Part shown: piece by piece, positions 39,619-48,993 of the stretch | Numbering within the stretch: the first letter of the stretch is position 1 | How the letters are laid out: each line of letters starts with the position of its first letter | Assembly (NCBI GenBank): GCA_001600695.1 | Contig: BCKQ01000003.1 | Coordinates: forward strand, 2,002,015 to 2,066,014 | Reading direction: 5' to 3' | From: Ascoidea asiatica | Lineage: Eukaryota > Ascomycota > Saccharomycetes > Ascoideales > Ascoideaceae | Length of the DNA stretch: 64,000 nucleotides | The notes under the pieces: generated by a model | The model's input: only the letters and a program-made list of their open reading frames with translations | The model's database searches: none | Told to the model about the DNA's origin: nothing | Position numbers and translations under genes: made by a program

Positions 39619-40530
39619 ATGTCATTACCAACTGTTGCAATCTTAGGTATTAATGGGTTTTTAGGTCCATCAACAATTTCTGCTTTAACTTCAGAAAATT
39701 TCAAAAAATTAATTAATTTACCAATTATTGCTTTAACAAGAGATCCATCAAAATTTAAAGATTCAAATGAAATTATTTATAAAAAATTTGATTCAAATTC
39801 TGAATATAATTCTTTAAAAGATTCTTTTAAAAATGTTAATGTTGTAATTAATTTATCAAATCCATTTGCATTTGATCAAAATTTAATTTTAGATGCAATG
39901 GTTTTTAATAAAAATTCAATTAAATTATATATACCATCTCAATTTGGTATGGAAATTTTAAAAGTTCAAAATTATTTACCAATTTTAAATGAAAAACCTT
40001 TACATTCAAATAAATCAAGATCTTTAAATATTAAAACAATTGATATTATAACTTCAAATTTTGCAATTCCACATATATTTTTATATGAACTTTTAGGTTC
40101 TGTTGGTTATAATCCTGAAATTGATTCAAATTCTGCAACTTTAATTGAACCAAAAAATCATAAATTTGCAATTTCAAAAGTTGAAGATATTGGTAATTCA
40201 ATTGCTTCAATTATTACAAATTTTAAAGATAATTATGAAATTTTACCAAATCAAATTAGAATTTTTTCTGATATAATTACTCAAGAAGAAGTTTATGAAA
40301 AATACGAAAAAAGTCATAATATTAAAATTAATAAAAATTATTTATCAAATGAAGAAGCTTTAAAAAAAGCTCAATTAACTTTAAAAGAAAATGGTTTTAG
40401 AATGCAAGATTTTTTCTTTTATTTACAAGTCATTGGTTCTCAAGGTATTGATAAAGGTTTATCTTTTTCTACAAGTGAAAAAGAATTAATTAATCCAAAT
40501 GAATCTTTCTTTAAATGGGGTAAATTTTAA
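39619..40530 (+). CDS. NmrA-like NAD(P)-binding reductase, copy 2
   Basis: Second member of the NmrA-like pair in this window. The Rossmann start is VAILGINGFLGPS, followed by ALTRDPSKF. The C-terminal half includes IEPKNHKFAISKVEDIGNS, GFRMQDFFFYLQ and ELINPNESFFKW, closely matching copy 1 (IEPTNQNFYISFLSDIGNS, GFRFQDFFYYLQ, ELINPKESLFKW). The full length is 303 residues, essentially the same as copy 1 from its preferred start. No catalytic Lys/Tyr pair of classical SDRs is evident. Substrate unknown. Its promoter carries a TCACGTG and a hexamer array that copy 1 lacks, so the two copies are probably regulated differently. Confidence 0.85.
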   Translation: MSLPTVAILGINGFLGPSTISALTSENFKKLINLPIIALTRDPSKFKDSNEIIYKKFDSNSEYNSLKDSFKNVNVVINLSNPFAFDQNLILDAMVFNKNSIKLYIPSQFGMEILKVQNYLPILNEKPLHSNKSRSLNIKTIDIITSNFAIPHIFLYELLGSVGYNPEIDSNSATLIEPKNHKFAISKVEDIGNSIASIITNFKDNYEILPNQIRIFSDIITQEEVYEKYEKSHNIKINKNYLSNEEALKKAQLTLKENGFRMQDFFFYLQVIGSQGIDKGLSFSTSEKELINPNESFFKWGKF

Positions 40531-41290
40531 TATTTTTCTCTTTAAAAATATTCATTTCTTTATTATCATTAGTATATTCTAGTAAAGCATATAATCACAC
40601 AACCAATAAATGATAACCTACCCTTTTCTAATAAAAATTAAAATCTTACTTCTAGTTTCAAAGACATTCTTGTGATTGTCTCTTAACGAAGAAGCTTCGA
40701 AAACATCGAAATATGTATATACCCGATAACCGACACAGTAAACTTTCAATATGTATTTTAAGAAGCTCGTCGAAATAACTCAAACAGCTCTGCTAACGAC
40801 GAGGCTGCGCTTCAAATGCTTTTCTTCAGGCTCCATCGCAGTCCTCCAGCGAAAGACTGATATAAGTAACAGTCATGTGACAAGCGCTACTTGCGGTAAG
40901 AGCAGCTTTCGGGGGTTGCAATTCTCAGTCCCCCTTTAGCTATTTTATTGAGGTCTGCATCTACGAATGCTCTGGACCCCCAACACAACAGCACTACAAT
41001 AAAAGGCTCCCAACCATGTTTGCAAAAACCATGTGACTGGGTGTTTTTATGCATTTCTACTTTTGAGCTAATATGAAATCATAGTTTCCACGTGTATAAA
41101 TACGGGGCTCTAAATCTTGACATAACAACCCTATGCACCGGGCAGAGATATTCCTTTCCTGTTGCTGGATTCAGTTTCTGATTTTCAGCTAATAAACATA
41201 TATGAAAATTTATTAAAAGTGTATAAAGATATATTACTTATAAAAATTGACACTGTTAATAACCTTTATCCAAATAAATCAATAACAAAA
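40531..41290. other. Intergenic region upstream of RPL36
   Basis: GC-rich island from about 40690 to 41165 inside AT-rich DNA. It contains a GGGGG/CCCCC hairpin (about 40908-40938) and two CATGTGAC words near 40874 and 41031. The CACGTG and TAGGGTT-type sites are listed separately. A 62-codon frame crosses the island but is not called. Confidence 0.5.
41089..41137. promoter_or_regulatory. Probable RPL36 promoter elements: CACGTG and TAGGGTT
   Basis: CACGTG (Cbf1-type) at 41089-41094 and AACCCTA at 41127-41133, the reverse complement of the Tbf1-type TAGGGTT, lie 200-155 bp before the RPL36 start. In Candida albicans, ribosomal protein genes are driven by Tbf1 and Cbf1, unlike the Rap1 system of S. 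cerevisiae. The pairing is therefore suggestive, but it is one gene only. Confidence 0.5.
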
Positions 41291-41764
41291 ATGGCAAAAA
41301 CTGGTATGTAGACTATCAATAATATTCATTTCAAATAAAATAATTCAAGATTATATCTAAATCAAGTGATAATGGTTTAATTTTGTTATTATTCAAAGTA
41401 CCTGGACTAAATTTGAAAACTAACTGATTTTTTTTTTTTTTTATTTTTTTTCTCGTAATTTTTAGGTATTGCAATTGGTCTTAACAAAGGTCATAAAGTA
41501 ACTGCTAAAGCAGTTGCTCCAAAATTATCATATAGTAAAGGTAAAGCTTCTAAAAGAGCTGTTTTCGTTCGTGATATAATTCGTGAAGTTAGTGGTTTAG
41601 CTCCATATGAAAGAAGATGTATTGAATTAATCCGTAATACTGGTGAAAAACGTGCAAGAAAGTTAGTAAAAAAGAGATTAGGTTCTTTTGGTAGAGCTAA
41701 AAGAAAGGTTGAAGAAATGAATAAAGTTATTGCTGAATCTCGTCGTCATCATGCTCATCATTAA
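41291..41764 (+). CDS. RPL36: Ribosomal protein eL36 (Rpl36), two exons
   Basis: Large-subunit ribosomal protein eL36, 103 residues. Exon 1 is 41291-41303 (ATGGCAAAAACTG) and exon 2 is 41466-41764. The Gly codon is split across the intron (G|GT). The spliced protein begins MAKTGIAIGLNKGHKV and continues with APYERRCIELIRNTGEKRA, KKRLGSFGRAKRKVEEM and a His-rich end (SRRHHAHH). This matches the family throughout. Exon 1 is so short that the gene is easily missed by frame searches. The first-exon intron position is typical of yeast ribosomal protein genes. The gene is convergent with SLD3. The splice sites are consensus, so I am confident of the structure. Confidence 0.95.
41304..41465 (+). other. 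RPL36 intron
   Basis: A 162-bp spliceosomal intron. Donor GTATGT at 41304-41309, branch site AACTAAC at 41418-41424, then a long T-rich tract and acceptor TAG at 41463-41465. The branch site differs by its first base from the S. cerevisiae optimum TACTAAC. Confidence 0.92.
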
Positions 41765-42052
41765 TCTTTCAATTAACATTAATATCAAAAATAATAATAA
41801 TAATAATGATAATAAATATTGTATAATTTATGATTCAAAATCGGTTCTAATAATCTGTTTTCTAAAATGTAGAATAATCAAATTAAAAAAAAGTAATTGA
41901 CAAAGGTTTTATTCAATATTCATAAGGAATAAACTACTCATTATTGTTTAAAATTTTCAAAAAAATTATTTCTATAAACTAAATTCTTTTGATATATTTA
42001 CTTATAAAGTTACCTTTTAGGGTCTTCATCCAAATTCTAGAAACCATATGTT

Positions 42053-44551
42053 TCAATCATTATCTGTATCTTCATCATCATCTTCATCTTGCATATCAAT
42101 CTCTTCTTCTGCAACTGCAAAAAATCTGTCTGTGATATTATTATTATTTTTATTTTTTTTTCCAATTTTATTTGAACCTCTTTTATAAACTTCTCTTTTT
42201 CTTTTTCCATTTATTGATTTAACAGGACTATTTGATTCTATAATTACTTCTTGTTTTTCATTTGGTGATTCAATAATTTGAAATGTATCTTGTCTCCTTA
42301 AATCACTTCTAGGATTTAGTAATTCTGTTTGAATTATATTTTCTCCATCAATTGGAGTTCCAAACTTAAAAAATTCTGTAACTTCTTTATTAATATTCAT
42401 TGGTGTTTCTTGTACTTGACTAAATGATTTGGTAATTAAATTATTACCATTATTACCTTTATGTTTATTATTATTACTATTATTATTATTATTGGAAATT
42501 TCTGTTTTTGATTTAAAAAAAATTGGTCTTAGTACTTTTATTTCATCCTTGATAATAGGTTTCCCTTTTTTATGACTAGAAATATCAACAGTTCTTCTTT
42601 CCAAAAATTTTGTTGATAATGAGTGTCTTCCTAAACTACTCTTTCTTTTATTCATTATATTAAAATCATTTTGAAAATTTTCTTTAGATTCCAATGGATT
42701 TCCTCTGGATTTTATTCTTGCAAGTTTAGGTAATGGAGGCTTCTCCAAAATTTGAATATAATCTTTAGACCTTTCTTGACTTTTTAATTTAAAATCATAT
42801 TTACTACCATACTTATGATTAGGGTTATCAGCAGAATTATTTTCTTGTTCATCCTTTCTTTTTTTTAATGTTTTTGGTTTGTATTTTAGTTTATTTTTTT
42901 GATTACTATTATCTGTTGTTCCATATAAAATTTTTCTTATTAGTCTAATTAAATTTGGTGATTTTTTATAATAAAATGGAACTAAAATTGATTTCAAGAA
43001 CATTTTTGAATTTAAAACATTTGGTGATATATCACTTATCGTTGAATTAGATGTTACTATATTCTTTTCAGGTGAATTATTATTATTTAAAAGACTTGAA
43101 AATCGCCCATCCAATGATAAATCATAAATTATTAATCTATCTAAATATGCATTCAATAAAACTTTACACGAATTGATATCTCTAGGCATACTATTTAGAA
43201 TCATTGGCTCATTTTCTGTCAAAGCTACTTCCTTTAAATTATTTGTATTCATAAACTTATTTTCAGTCAAAGCATTGGATCCTAATAATACTGGAGCTAC
43301 TTTCAAGTTTTTTTTCTTCTTATTTCGTACTCTAATCAAACTTTTTTTTTTTATTGAAATTATAGAATTGGCCTTCAATTTGGTATCTTCTGAAGTAACT
43401 GAATTTGAAACTGAATCTTTTTTATTATATGCATTACTTATGACATTAGAAGGATTTCCTATCAAGGTATTATTTATTAAGTTGGAATTTTTATCAATAT
43501 CTTTAATCTCTAAAAATAAGTACTCTACCAATAATATTATCTGTAAATGTGTTTCTCTCAATTTTAAAAAAAACAATAAAAATTCTTTTACTAAGTCACC
43601 ATCTTTATCTAAAAAAATCTCAAATCTAAACTTCTTTTTGAAAATCGCTTCTTTGGCTTCAATTAAATTCCTAGAGCTAACTAATCCATTGAAACTTTCG
43701 GAGACTAAATGCCTAATGTCAAAAAAATTAATATTTAAAATCAAGGAATTGAGTATAGATTTGAAATCATTTTGTGACAATTCACTCGCTTGCAACGCTT
43801 CTAATCTGGATAATGTAGTTTTTGGAAAATATATCAAAGATGATTTTATAGAATATAAACACTCGAAATATTTTTCCAATAAAAAAGATTTTGGATCATT
43901 TTCAACAGTTATTGGTGGAGTCATTGAAAACTTAGAAAACCTAGCCTGAAAATTATTTCTTTCTTCGTGAATTAAATCCATTGAAGATAAAGAATAGAAA
44001 AAAGGATTATCAGGTAGATTCTTGGTGCCTGGGAATTGACTGAGATCATCTGTTATAATACTAGCCAACTGAGAATTATAATAAACAGAGTTGTTTTCAA
44101 TTGAAGCACCATTAATATCATTTTTGCTTGCTAAAACCAAAGTACTTTGAAGAGTTAAAATCTCATTGAAATCGTTTTTCAGATACATATCAGGATTATA
44201 AATAAAGGATTCAGAAAGATAAACTAAACAAAACATACTATCATCAAAGTTTGATTCATTTGAAAAGAATTGCCTCAAAAAAGACATTTCTCCAATTACT
44301 CCATATCTCAAATCGCAATTAGAACCATTCAATGATTCGCCCTTCAGACTTCTAGATGAAATCTTAACTAGATATATATTTTTTGACCCAAGGGAATTGT
44401 TGGATAGTCTGAATGATTTTATATGATTGCAGTCGAGAAGGCTAAATATAGACAGAATAAGTTGAGGTATGGGTATCACATTCAAAACTGTGAGAGCTAA
44501 TTGTTGACCATCCCAAATTAAGTCGATACACTGGTTTAGCACTACCATCAT
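42053..44551 (-). CDS. SLD3: DNA replication initiation factor Sld3
   Basis: Probable Sld3, the S-CDK target that bridges Cdc45 to the loaded Mcm2-7 helicase and, once phosphorylated, binds Dpb11. The central domain has the family features: KYFECLYSIKSSLIYFPKTTLSRLEAL near residues 228-256, KKFRFEIFLDKDGDL, and LRETHLQIILLVEYLFLE at about 333-350. The rest of the chain is Asn/Lys-rich and disordered. The last 170 residues hold minimal and full CDK sites, QETPMN, ESPNEK and SNSPVKS, comparable in position to the essential CDK sites of S. cerevisiae Sld3. The protein ends in an acidic tail. 832 residues is longer than the S. cerevisiae protein (about 670). The start MMV has a second ATG immediately after. 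It is divergent from the F-box gene across 318 bp. Confidence 0.82.
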   Translation of the reverse strand: MMVVLNQCIDLIWDGQQLALTVLNVIPIPQLILSIFSLLDCNHIKSFRLSNNSLGSKNIYLVKISSRSLKGESLNGSNCDLRYGVIGEMSFLRQFFSNESNFDDSMFCLVYLSESFIYNPDMYLKNDFNEILTLQSTLVLASKNDINGASIENNSVYYNSQLASIITDDLSQFPGTKNLPDNPFFYSLSSMDLIHEERNNFQARFSKFSMTPPITVENDPKSFLLEKYFECLYSIKSSLIYFPKTTLSRLEALQASELSQNDFKSILNSLILNINFFDIRHLVSESFNGLVSSRNLIEAKEAIFKKKFRFEIFLDKDGDLVKEFLLFFLKLRETHLQIILLVEYLFLEIKDIDKNSNLINNTLIGNPSNVISNAYNKKDSVSNSVTSEDTKLKANSIISIKKKSLIRVRNKKKKNLKVAPVLLGSNALTENKFMNTNNLKEVALTENEPMILNSMPRDINSCKVLLNAYLDRLIIYDLSLDGRFSSLLNNNNSPEKNIVTSNSTISDISPNVLNSKMFLKSILVPFYYKKSPNLIRLIRKILYGTTDNSNQKNKLKYKPKTLKKRKDEQENNSADNPNHKYGSKYDFKLKSQERSKDYIQILEKPPLPKLARIKSRGNPLESKENFQNDFNIMNKRKSSLGRHSLSTKFLERRTVDISSHKKGKPIIKDEIKVLRPIFFKSKTEISNNNNNSNNNKHKGNNGNNLITKSFSQVQETPMNINKEVTEFFKFGTPIDGENIIQTELLNPRSDLRRQDTFQIIESPNEKQEVIIESNSPVKSINGKRKREVYKRGSNKIGKKNKNNNNITDRFFAVAEEEIDMQDEDDDEDTDND

Positions 44552-44869
44552 AATCTGAATATATCATATTCAGATTGATCTTAAACTGGATATACTAGAA
44601 GCTATTTTGATTGTATTTATGATTAGTTAAGTCTTGTTGAAGCTTTGGGATAAACATTTAATTCGAATAGTTTTTTTGTTTGTTCCGCGTATAAGTACGG
44701 AGAAGAAAATAAAAGAAAATGGATAAAAAATATTATTTTTGGAGGATCTTTGAAAATATGTCAAAACTAAATGTTTAAATAACCAAATATTCGTTTTTTA
44801 GTATTCAAGAAGGTTAATTAATCACAATTCATATCATAATTCTCGGTTGGTGCTGATCTAAATTTTCAA
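44552..44869. other. Short divergent promoter region, SLD3 / F-box gene
   Basis: 318 bp, AT-rich. It has only a tiny GC-richer spot near 44685-44705 (TTCCGCGTATAAGTACGG). No ACGCGT (MCB) box was seen, although SLD3 is a replication gene. No repeat. Confidence 0.45.
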
Positions 44870-46654
44870 ATGGGATTTTTTGACCCTGGAAATAGTTATA
44901 AAAGAAGAAGAGTTTCTTCAAAGGTCTCTCAAGTATTATCTCAACAACCCAATTCAAGCTATAAAATCTCATCTTCAGATAATGTCACAGGTATTTCACA
45001 TCAAAAATCTTCCCAAGATATTTTCAAAGTTGTATCACCTTTATATCGACTTTCAGATGATTTGCTTTTAAAAATCTTTTTGAATTTAGGTCAATCAGAC
45101 TATATCAATTTTCTTTTGGTGAATAAAACTATTTACAAGATCATTTGCTCAAATAGGAATTATCTTGTGAGAAAAATCGTCAAACTAAATACTTTAAACT
45201 TAAATATGAATATATATGATTTGCATTACTTCATACATAAGGAAAATTCTTATATTGAGTCCAATATGCTCCCAAGAATCCAAATGAAAGTCAAGAAGCC
45301 CAGTCCCAGAAAGCATCAAAAGTTAGTAATAAATTCGGCAATATTGAAACTAAAAATTATTGACTTTGGTACATTAAAATGGATGAGTTCAAATTTCAAG
45401 AGCAATGTTAATTTTATGGATTTAAGATCTTCCTTGATGGAAATGAATAACAGAGCTCTTTTTTATAAAAGATTCAAAGAAATTCAATTTTATTCCCACC
45501 TAACTATCTTGGTGATTTTTATGAAATTTAATGAAGATTTCGATACCCAAAAGTTATTTAAATATAGATGGGCGGATACTAAGGTAATTCATGAAATTTA
45601 TACCAAATATATTACACGAGAGTGGATTCAAAAACTTCTCACTTCAAAAATAAATCATTATAAAAAAAATCAACATGGTTCCATACCTAAAAATATTCTT
45701 ACTAAAATTCAAATGTATGAGGATATTTTAGCTAATTTTAATAAAAAGGAAAGCGAAGACATTGATCATCGAATCTCTATTTTAGCTCAAACATATATCA
45801 AAGAAAAAAAATTTCTAAAAAAGGTTTTAGTCACATATAATTCTCTATCTAATTTTTTAAAATATTCTGATTTAGAAAATCCCTATTTGATACATCTTAA
45901 AACGTTTTTTGAGTTCTACCACAAAATTTACGTAAACAGTAATATTTTAAATCTCAATCATAAAGAGTATAGTTTCAGTTTTCCTATAACTGAATGTACA
46001 AAAAGCTTGTTTATTTCTCTACAAATAAATCATATAAATTTAAACTTGATGAAATCAATCAATTTCATGAATCATCACACCAATATAAGACTATCAGATC
46101 ATAAAGTAGAAGATTTGATATGCCGTTTTATTAACAAATATACAAATAGAACTAACTTGTTTCAAAGAAATCATATAAATTCACCAAATCGTAAAAACAG
46201 ACTAACCAATGAAAGAGAATCAAGTCAAACAAATATCAATTGTGAACCATCCACTTATCAAATCTCAGTTATTTCCAATAAAGAAAAAAAGAGCAGAAGT
46301 AGTCCTTTAAAAGATGATAATACTAATAATTATGTTACTTTAAACTTTGCGAAAATCAAAAAAATATATGAAATTCCTATACCTTTAATATTAAAAGAAT
46401 TTTTAGCCATAAGAAATGGAATAAATCGTAAATTACCATTGGAGATCCAAACAGCAGGTCCAATTTTCAAATGCTTTAAAAAAAAAGATTTGGTTATTGC
46501 AGAAGATATTATCCGATTTATGTCAGATATTGAATCCTTTAACCAAAATGTAACTTTATGGGAAAATATAATTGGATCAAAATCTATTGAATATTGGGAA
46601 TTTTTATCTTTAAAAGGATTCAACCCATGCCCAAGTATTGTTAATATTCAATAA
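44870..46654 (+). CDS. F-box protein of unknown target
   Basis: F-box motif at about residues 57-98 (LYRLSDDLLLKIFLNL, then YINFLLVNKTIYKII), which would bind Skp1 in an SCF ubiquitin ligase. The other 490 residues are Lys/Asn-rich and mostly helical, without LRR, WD40 or other named substrate-binding repeats that I can see. A basic motif KRRR near the N-terminus and several basic runs suggest nuclear location. Substrates are unknown. It is divergent from SLD3 and ends 20 bp from the stop of the Cnn1-like gene, so the three form a compact cell-cycle neighbourhood by content; this may be coincidence. Confidence 0.75.
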   Translation: MGFFDPGNSYKRRRVSSKVSQVLSQQPNSSYKISSSDNVTGISHQKSSQDIFKVVSPLYRLSDDLLLKIFLNLGQSDYINFLLVNKTIYKIICSNRNYLVRKIVKLNTLNLNMNIYDLHYFIHKENSYIESNMLPRIQMKVKKPSPRKHQKLVINSAILKLKIIDFGTLKWMSSNFKSNVNFMDLRSSLMEMNNRALFYKRFKEIQFYSHLTILVIFMKFNEDFDTQKLFKYRWADTKVIHEIYTKYITREWIQKLLTSKINHYKKNQHGSIPKNILTKIQMYEDILANFNKKESEDIDHRISILAQTYIKEKKFLKKVLVTYNSLSNFLKYSDLENPYLIHLKTFFEFYHKIYVNSNILNLNHKEYSFSFPITECTKSLFISLQINHINLNLMKSINFMNHHTNIRLSDHKVEDLICRFINKYTNRTNLFQRNHINSPNRKNRLTNERESSQTNINCEPSTYQISVISNKEKKSRSSPLKDDNTNNYVTLNFAKIKKIYEIPIPLILKEFLAIRNGINRKLPLEIQTAGPIFKCFKKKDLVIAEDIIRFMSDIESFNQNVTLWENIIGSKSIEYWEFLSLKGFNPCPSIVNIQ

Positions 46655-46674
46655 TATATAAGTTCATTTTTTTA

Positions 46675-48993
46675 TTATTCAAGTGGTGACAAATTTTCAT
46701 CAAGTAAGTTATCAAATTCTTCAAAATCCTCATTTGATAAAAAAGTTTCCGCTAAACTTTTAAGTCGTTTTTTAAATTTATTGTCATTTTTTTCATTTAT
46801 ATTTCCTTTTAAAATATCATCATTGTCTATATTATAACCATCATTTCCAAATGTTAATATTTTATTTCGTTTCATTAATAGTAATGCATCATCAATATTA
46901 ATAGTTTTTTTTGCTTTCGAATGTTCTGTATATGCTATTAAATCTTCGACTTGTGTAAAAATAAATTCTTGAGAAATACTATCAATGGCATCTAAAATTT
47001 CTTTTGTAAGTCTTTCTTTTTTAGGTTTTGTTTGAATTATTTCCATAATATCAGATTTTTTATTAAGAATTAGATTATTGAAAGAAAAAAATTCAGAAAT
47101 TTCTTTAATATTTTTTTTAGGTATTAATAAACCTTGTGAGAATGTAGAATCTTGAGGAAAAAGGGAATAAGGTATTTTCAAAGAAAGTCGATTAATATTT
47201 ATATTTTCATTAAAAGAATCTCTTGAAAGTATTGAAGAATCAGATGAATATTCATTATTAATATTATTATTAATATTTCCGGTATGCTTATTTATATTAT
47301 TATTCGAAGGGTAAGAATCATTAAAAATATTATTAATAATATCATCATTATTAAGATTTGCTATAATTTCATCATTATCAGAATATTGAATAATTTCATT
47401 AGAATCTTTTGATGAATTGATATTAATATCATTATTTTCATTAAAATCTGAATTTACAATTTCATTAGATATATTGATATCATTATCTATATCATTATCT
47501 ATATCATTATCTATATCATTATCTATATCAAAATCATTGTGATCAATAAACTGATTAGATAAATTTTTAGATGTATTAGAAATATCGGAAATATTATCTA
47601 TATTTGTATTGATATTTGCATGTAAGTCATGAATGGTTTCGTTTTCTGAAGGTTCTTGATTCTCTGGAACATCTTCATTATCTGGAATATTATCATTTTC
47701 TGGAACATCTTCATTATCCGAACTATTTTCATCATTATTATTAGTTTCTAATAGATTGAAAAAAGAAGAATTTTTATTTAAATTAGTAATATTAGATTCC
47801 AACTTTCCCAACTTTTCCAATTTTTCCAAGTTTTCTAAGTTTTCTAAGTTCTCTAAGTTTTGATCAAAATTTGTAGAAATATTATCTAGAATATCATTAT
47901 CAATATCATTATCAATATCAAGTTGAGAAGTTGAAGAATTAAGTGAATCAAAATTTATTGAAATTTTTGAGATATTATTATCAATATCATTATTATTATT
48001 ATTATTATGATCATTAATTAAAGAATTATCATTTGTAATTTTAAATTGATTTAAATCAAAAGAATTTGATAAAATTGATTTATTAATTGATAATTTTCTT
48101 TTTAATTCTAAAGTTTGATTTAAAAAAGAAATATTTGAATCTAATTTTGAAATTGAATTATCATTAATTATTAAATTTTTAGTTTGAATATAATCTTTTT
48201 CAGTTGAAATCATTTCATTAATAATTGAATTATTTATTGTATCTTCAAGAGATCTTGGTCTTGGAGATTTCATTGGGTAAAATGAAGATGACGAAGATGA
48301 TGATGATGATGATGAAGAAGTTGACGAAGAAGTTCTCATGGGTAAACTTCTTGAAGGATTATTTATAGGAGTTTTAATAATATTATTATAATTGTCTATT
48401 TCATTATTAACATTATCATCTATTTCATTATTAGCTTCATGATCTATTTGATTGTATATTTGATTATTCAATTGGTTATCTATTCGATTATCTTTTTGAT
48501 TATTTATTCGATTACCTTTTTGATTATTTATCTGATTATCTATTCGATTATCTTTTACATTATTGATGATATTCTTTGTATTGATATTCTGTTTACTATT
48601 TGATAATTTTTCATTAATAATAACTCTTGATAAAATTCTTAAGTCATTAATTGGACTAATTTTAGATCTATTTTTTTGTTTTAATAAAGAATATTTATCA
48701 ATTTTAGTTGGAGTTTTTAAATTTGATAAATTTTTACTTGGAGTATTTAACTTCTTTTTTTGTTTAAAATTAGTTGGAGTGCTTTGATTAATTGCCTTTC
48801 TAGTATATTCAGTTAATGGAGTATTTCTAAGTGAATGTCTTCTTTTTTTTCTTTTTGAAGTTGAGTTTATTAGAGGATTACCGGTACTATTTCTTCTTAT
48901 TGGTCTCTTTGTTGGAGATAACTGAACATGAGTTGAATTGTGATGAAGAAGTTCAGTGAAAGAACGAGCAGTATTGTCAGCATCAATTACCAT
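46675..48993 (-). CDS. CNN1: CENP-T/Cnn1-like kinetochore protein with C-terminal histone fold
   Basis: Probable CENP-T orthologue (Cnn1 in S. cerevisiae), an inner-kinetochore protein that recruits the Ndc80 complex. The C-terminal histone fold is at about residues 662-712 (SISQEFIFTQVEDLIAYTEH, then KKTINIDDALLLMKR) with an acidic helical extension to the end. This matches the CENP-T pattern of a DL-AY--H---KTI-DD--LM-R fold. The N-terminal 130 residues are basic with many S/T-P sites (LSPTK, NTPLT, STPTN, NTPSK, KTPTK), suited to CDK-controlled Ndc80 binding. The middle is a long Asn/Asp/Ile-rich linker with tandem DNDI repeats. It is 772 residues, about twice the S. cerevisiae protein. 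Another histone-fold protein remains possible, since only the C-terminus is diagnostic. Confidence 0.65.
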   Translation of the reverse strand: MVIDADNTARSFTELLHHNSTHVQLSPTKRPIRRNSTGNPLINSTSKRKKRRHSLRNTPLTEYTRKAINQSTPTNFKQKKKLNTPSKNLSNLKTPTKIDKYSLLKQKNRSKISPINDLRILSRVIINEKLSNSKQNINTKNIINNVKDNRIDNQINNQKGNRINNQKDNRIDNQLNNQIYNQIDHEANNEIDDNVNNEIDNYNNIIKTPINNPSRSLPMRTSSSTSSSSSSSSSSSSFYPMKSPRPRSLEDTINNSIINEMISTEKDYIQTKNLIINDNSISKLDSNISFLNQTLELKRKLSINKSILSNSFDLNQFKITNDNSLINDHNNNNNNDIDNNISKISINFDSLNSSTSQLDIDNDIDNDILDNISTNFDQNLENLENLENLEKLEKLGKLESNITNLNKNSSFFNLLETNNNDENSSDNEDVPENDNIPDNEDVPENQEPSENETIHDLHANINTNIDNISDISNTSKNLSNQFIDHNDFDIDNDIDNDIDNDIDNDINISNEIVNSDFNENNDININSSKDSNEIIQYSDNDEIIANLNNDDIINNIFNDSYPSNNNINKHTGNINNNINNEYSSDSSILSRDSFNENININRLSLKIPYSLFPQDSTFSQGLLIPKKNIKEISEFFSFNNLILNKKSDIMEIIQTKPKKERLTKEILDAIDSISQEFIFTQVEDLIAYTEHSKAKKTINIDDALLLMKRNKILTFGNDGYNIDNDDILKGNINEKNDNKFKKRLKSLAETFLSNEDFEEFDNLLDENLSPLE

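Noticed and set aside
43173-43949. 258-codon plus-strand frame inside SLD3
   Set aside because: It is antisense to the conserved Sld3 central domain and its Phe/Ser/Leu-rich composition mirrors the Lys/Asn/Glu-rich sense strand.
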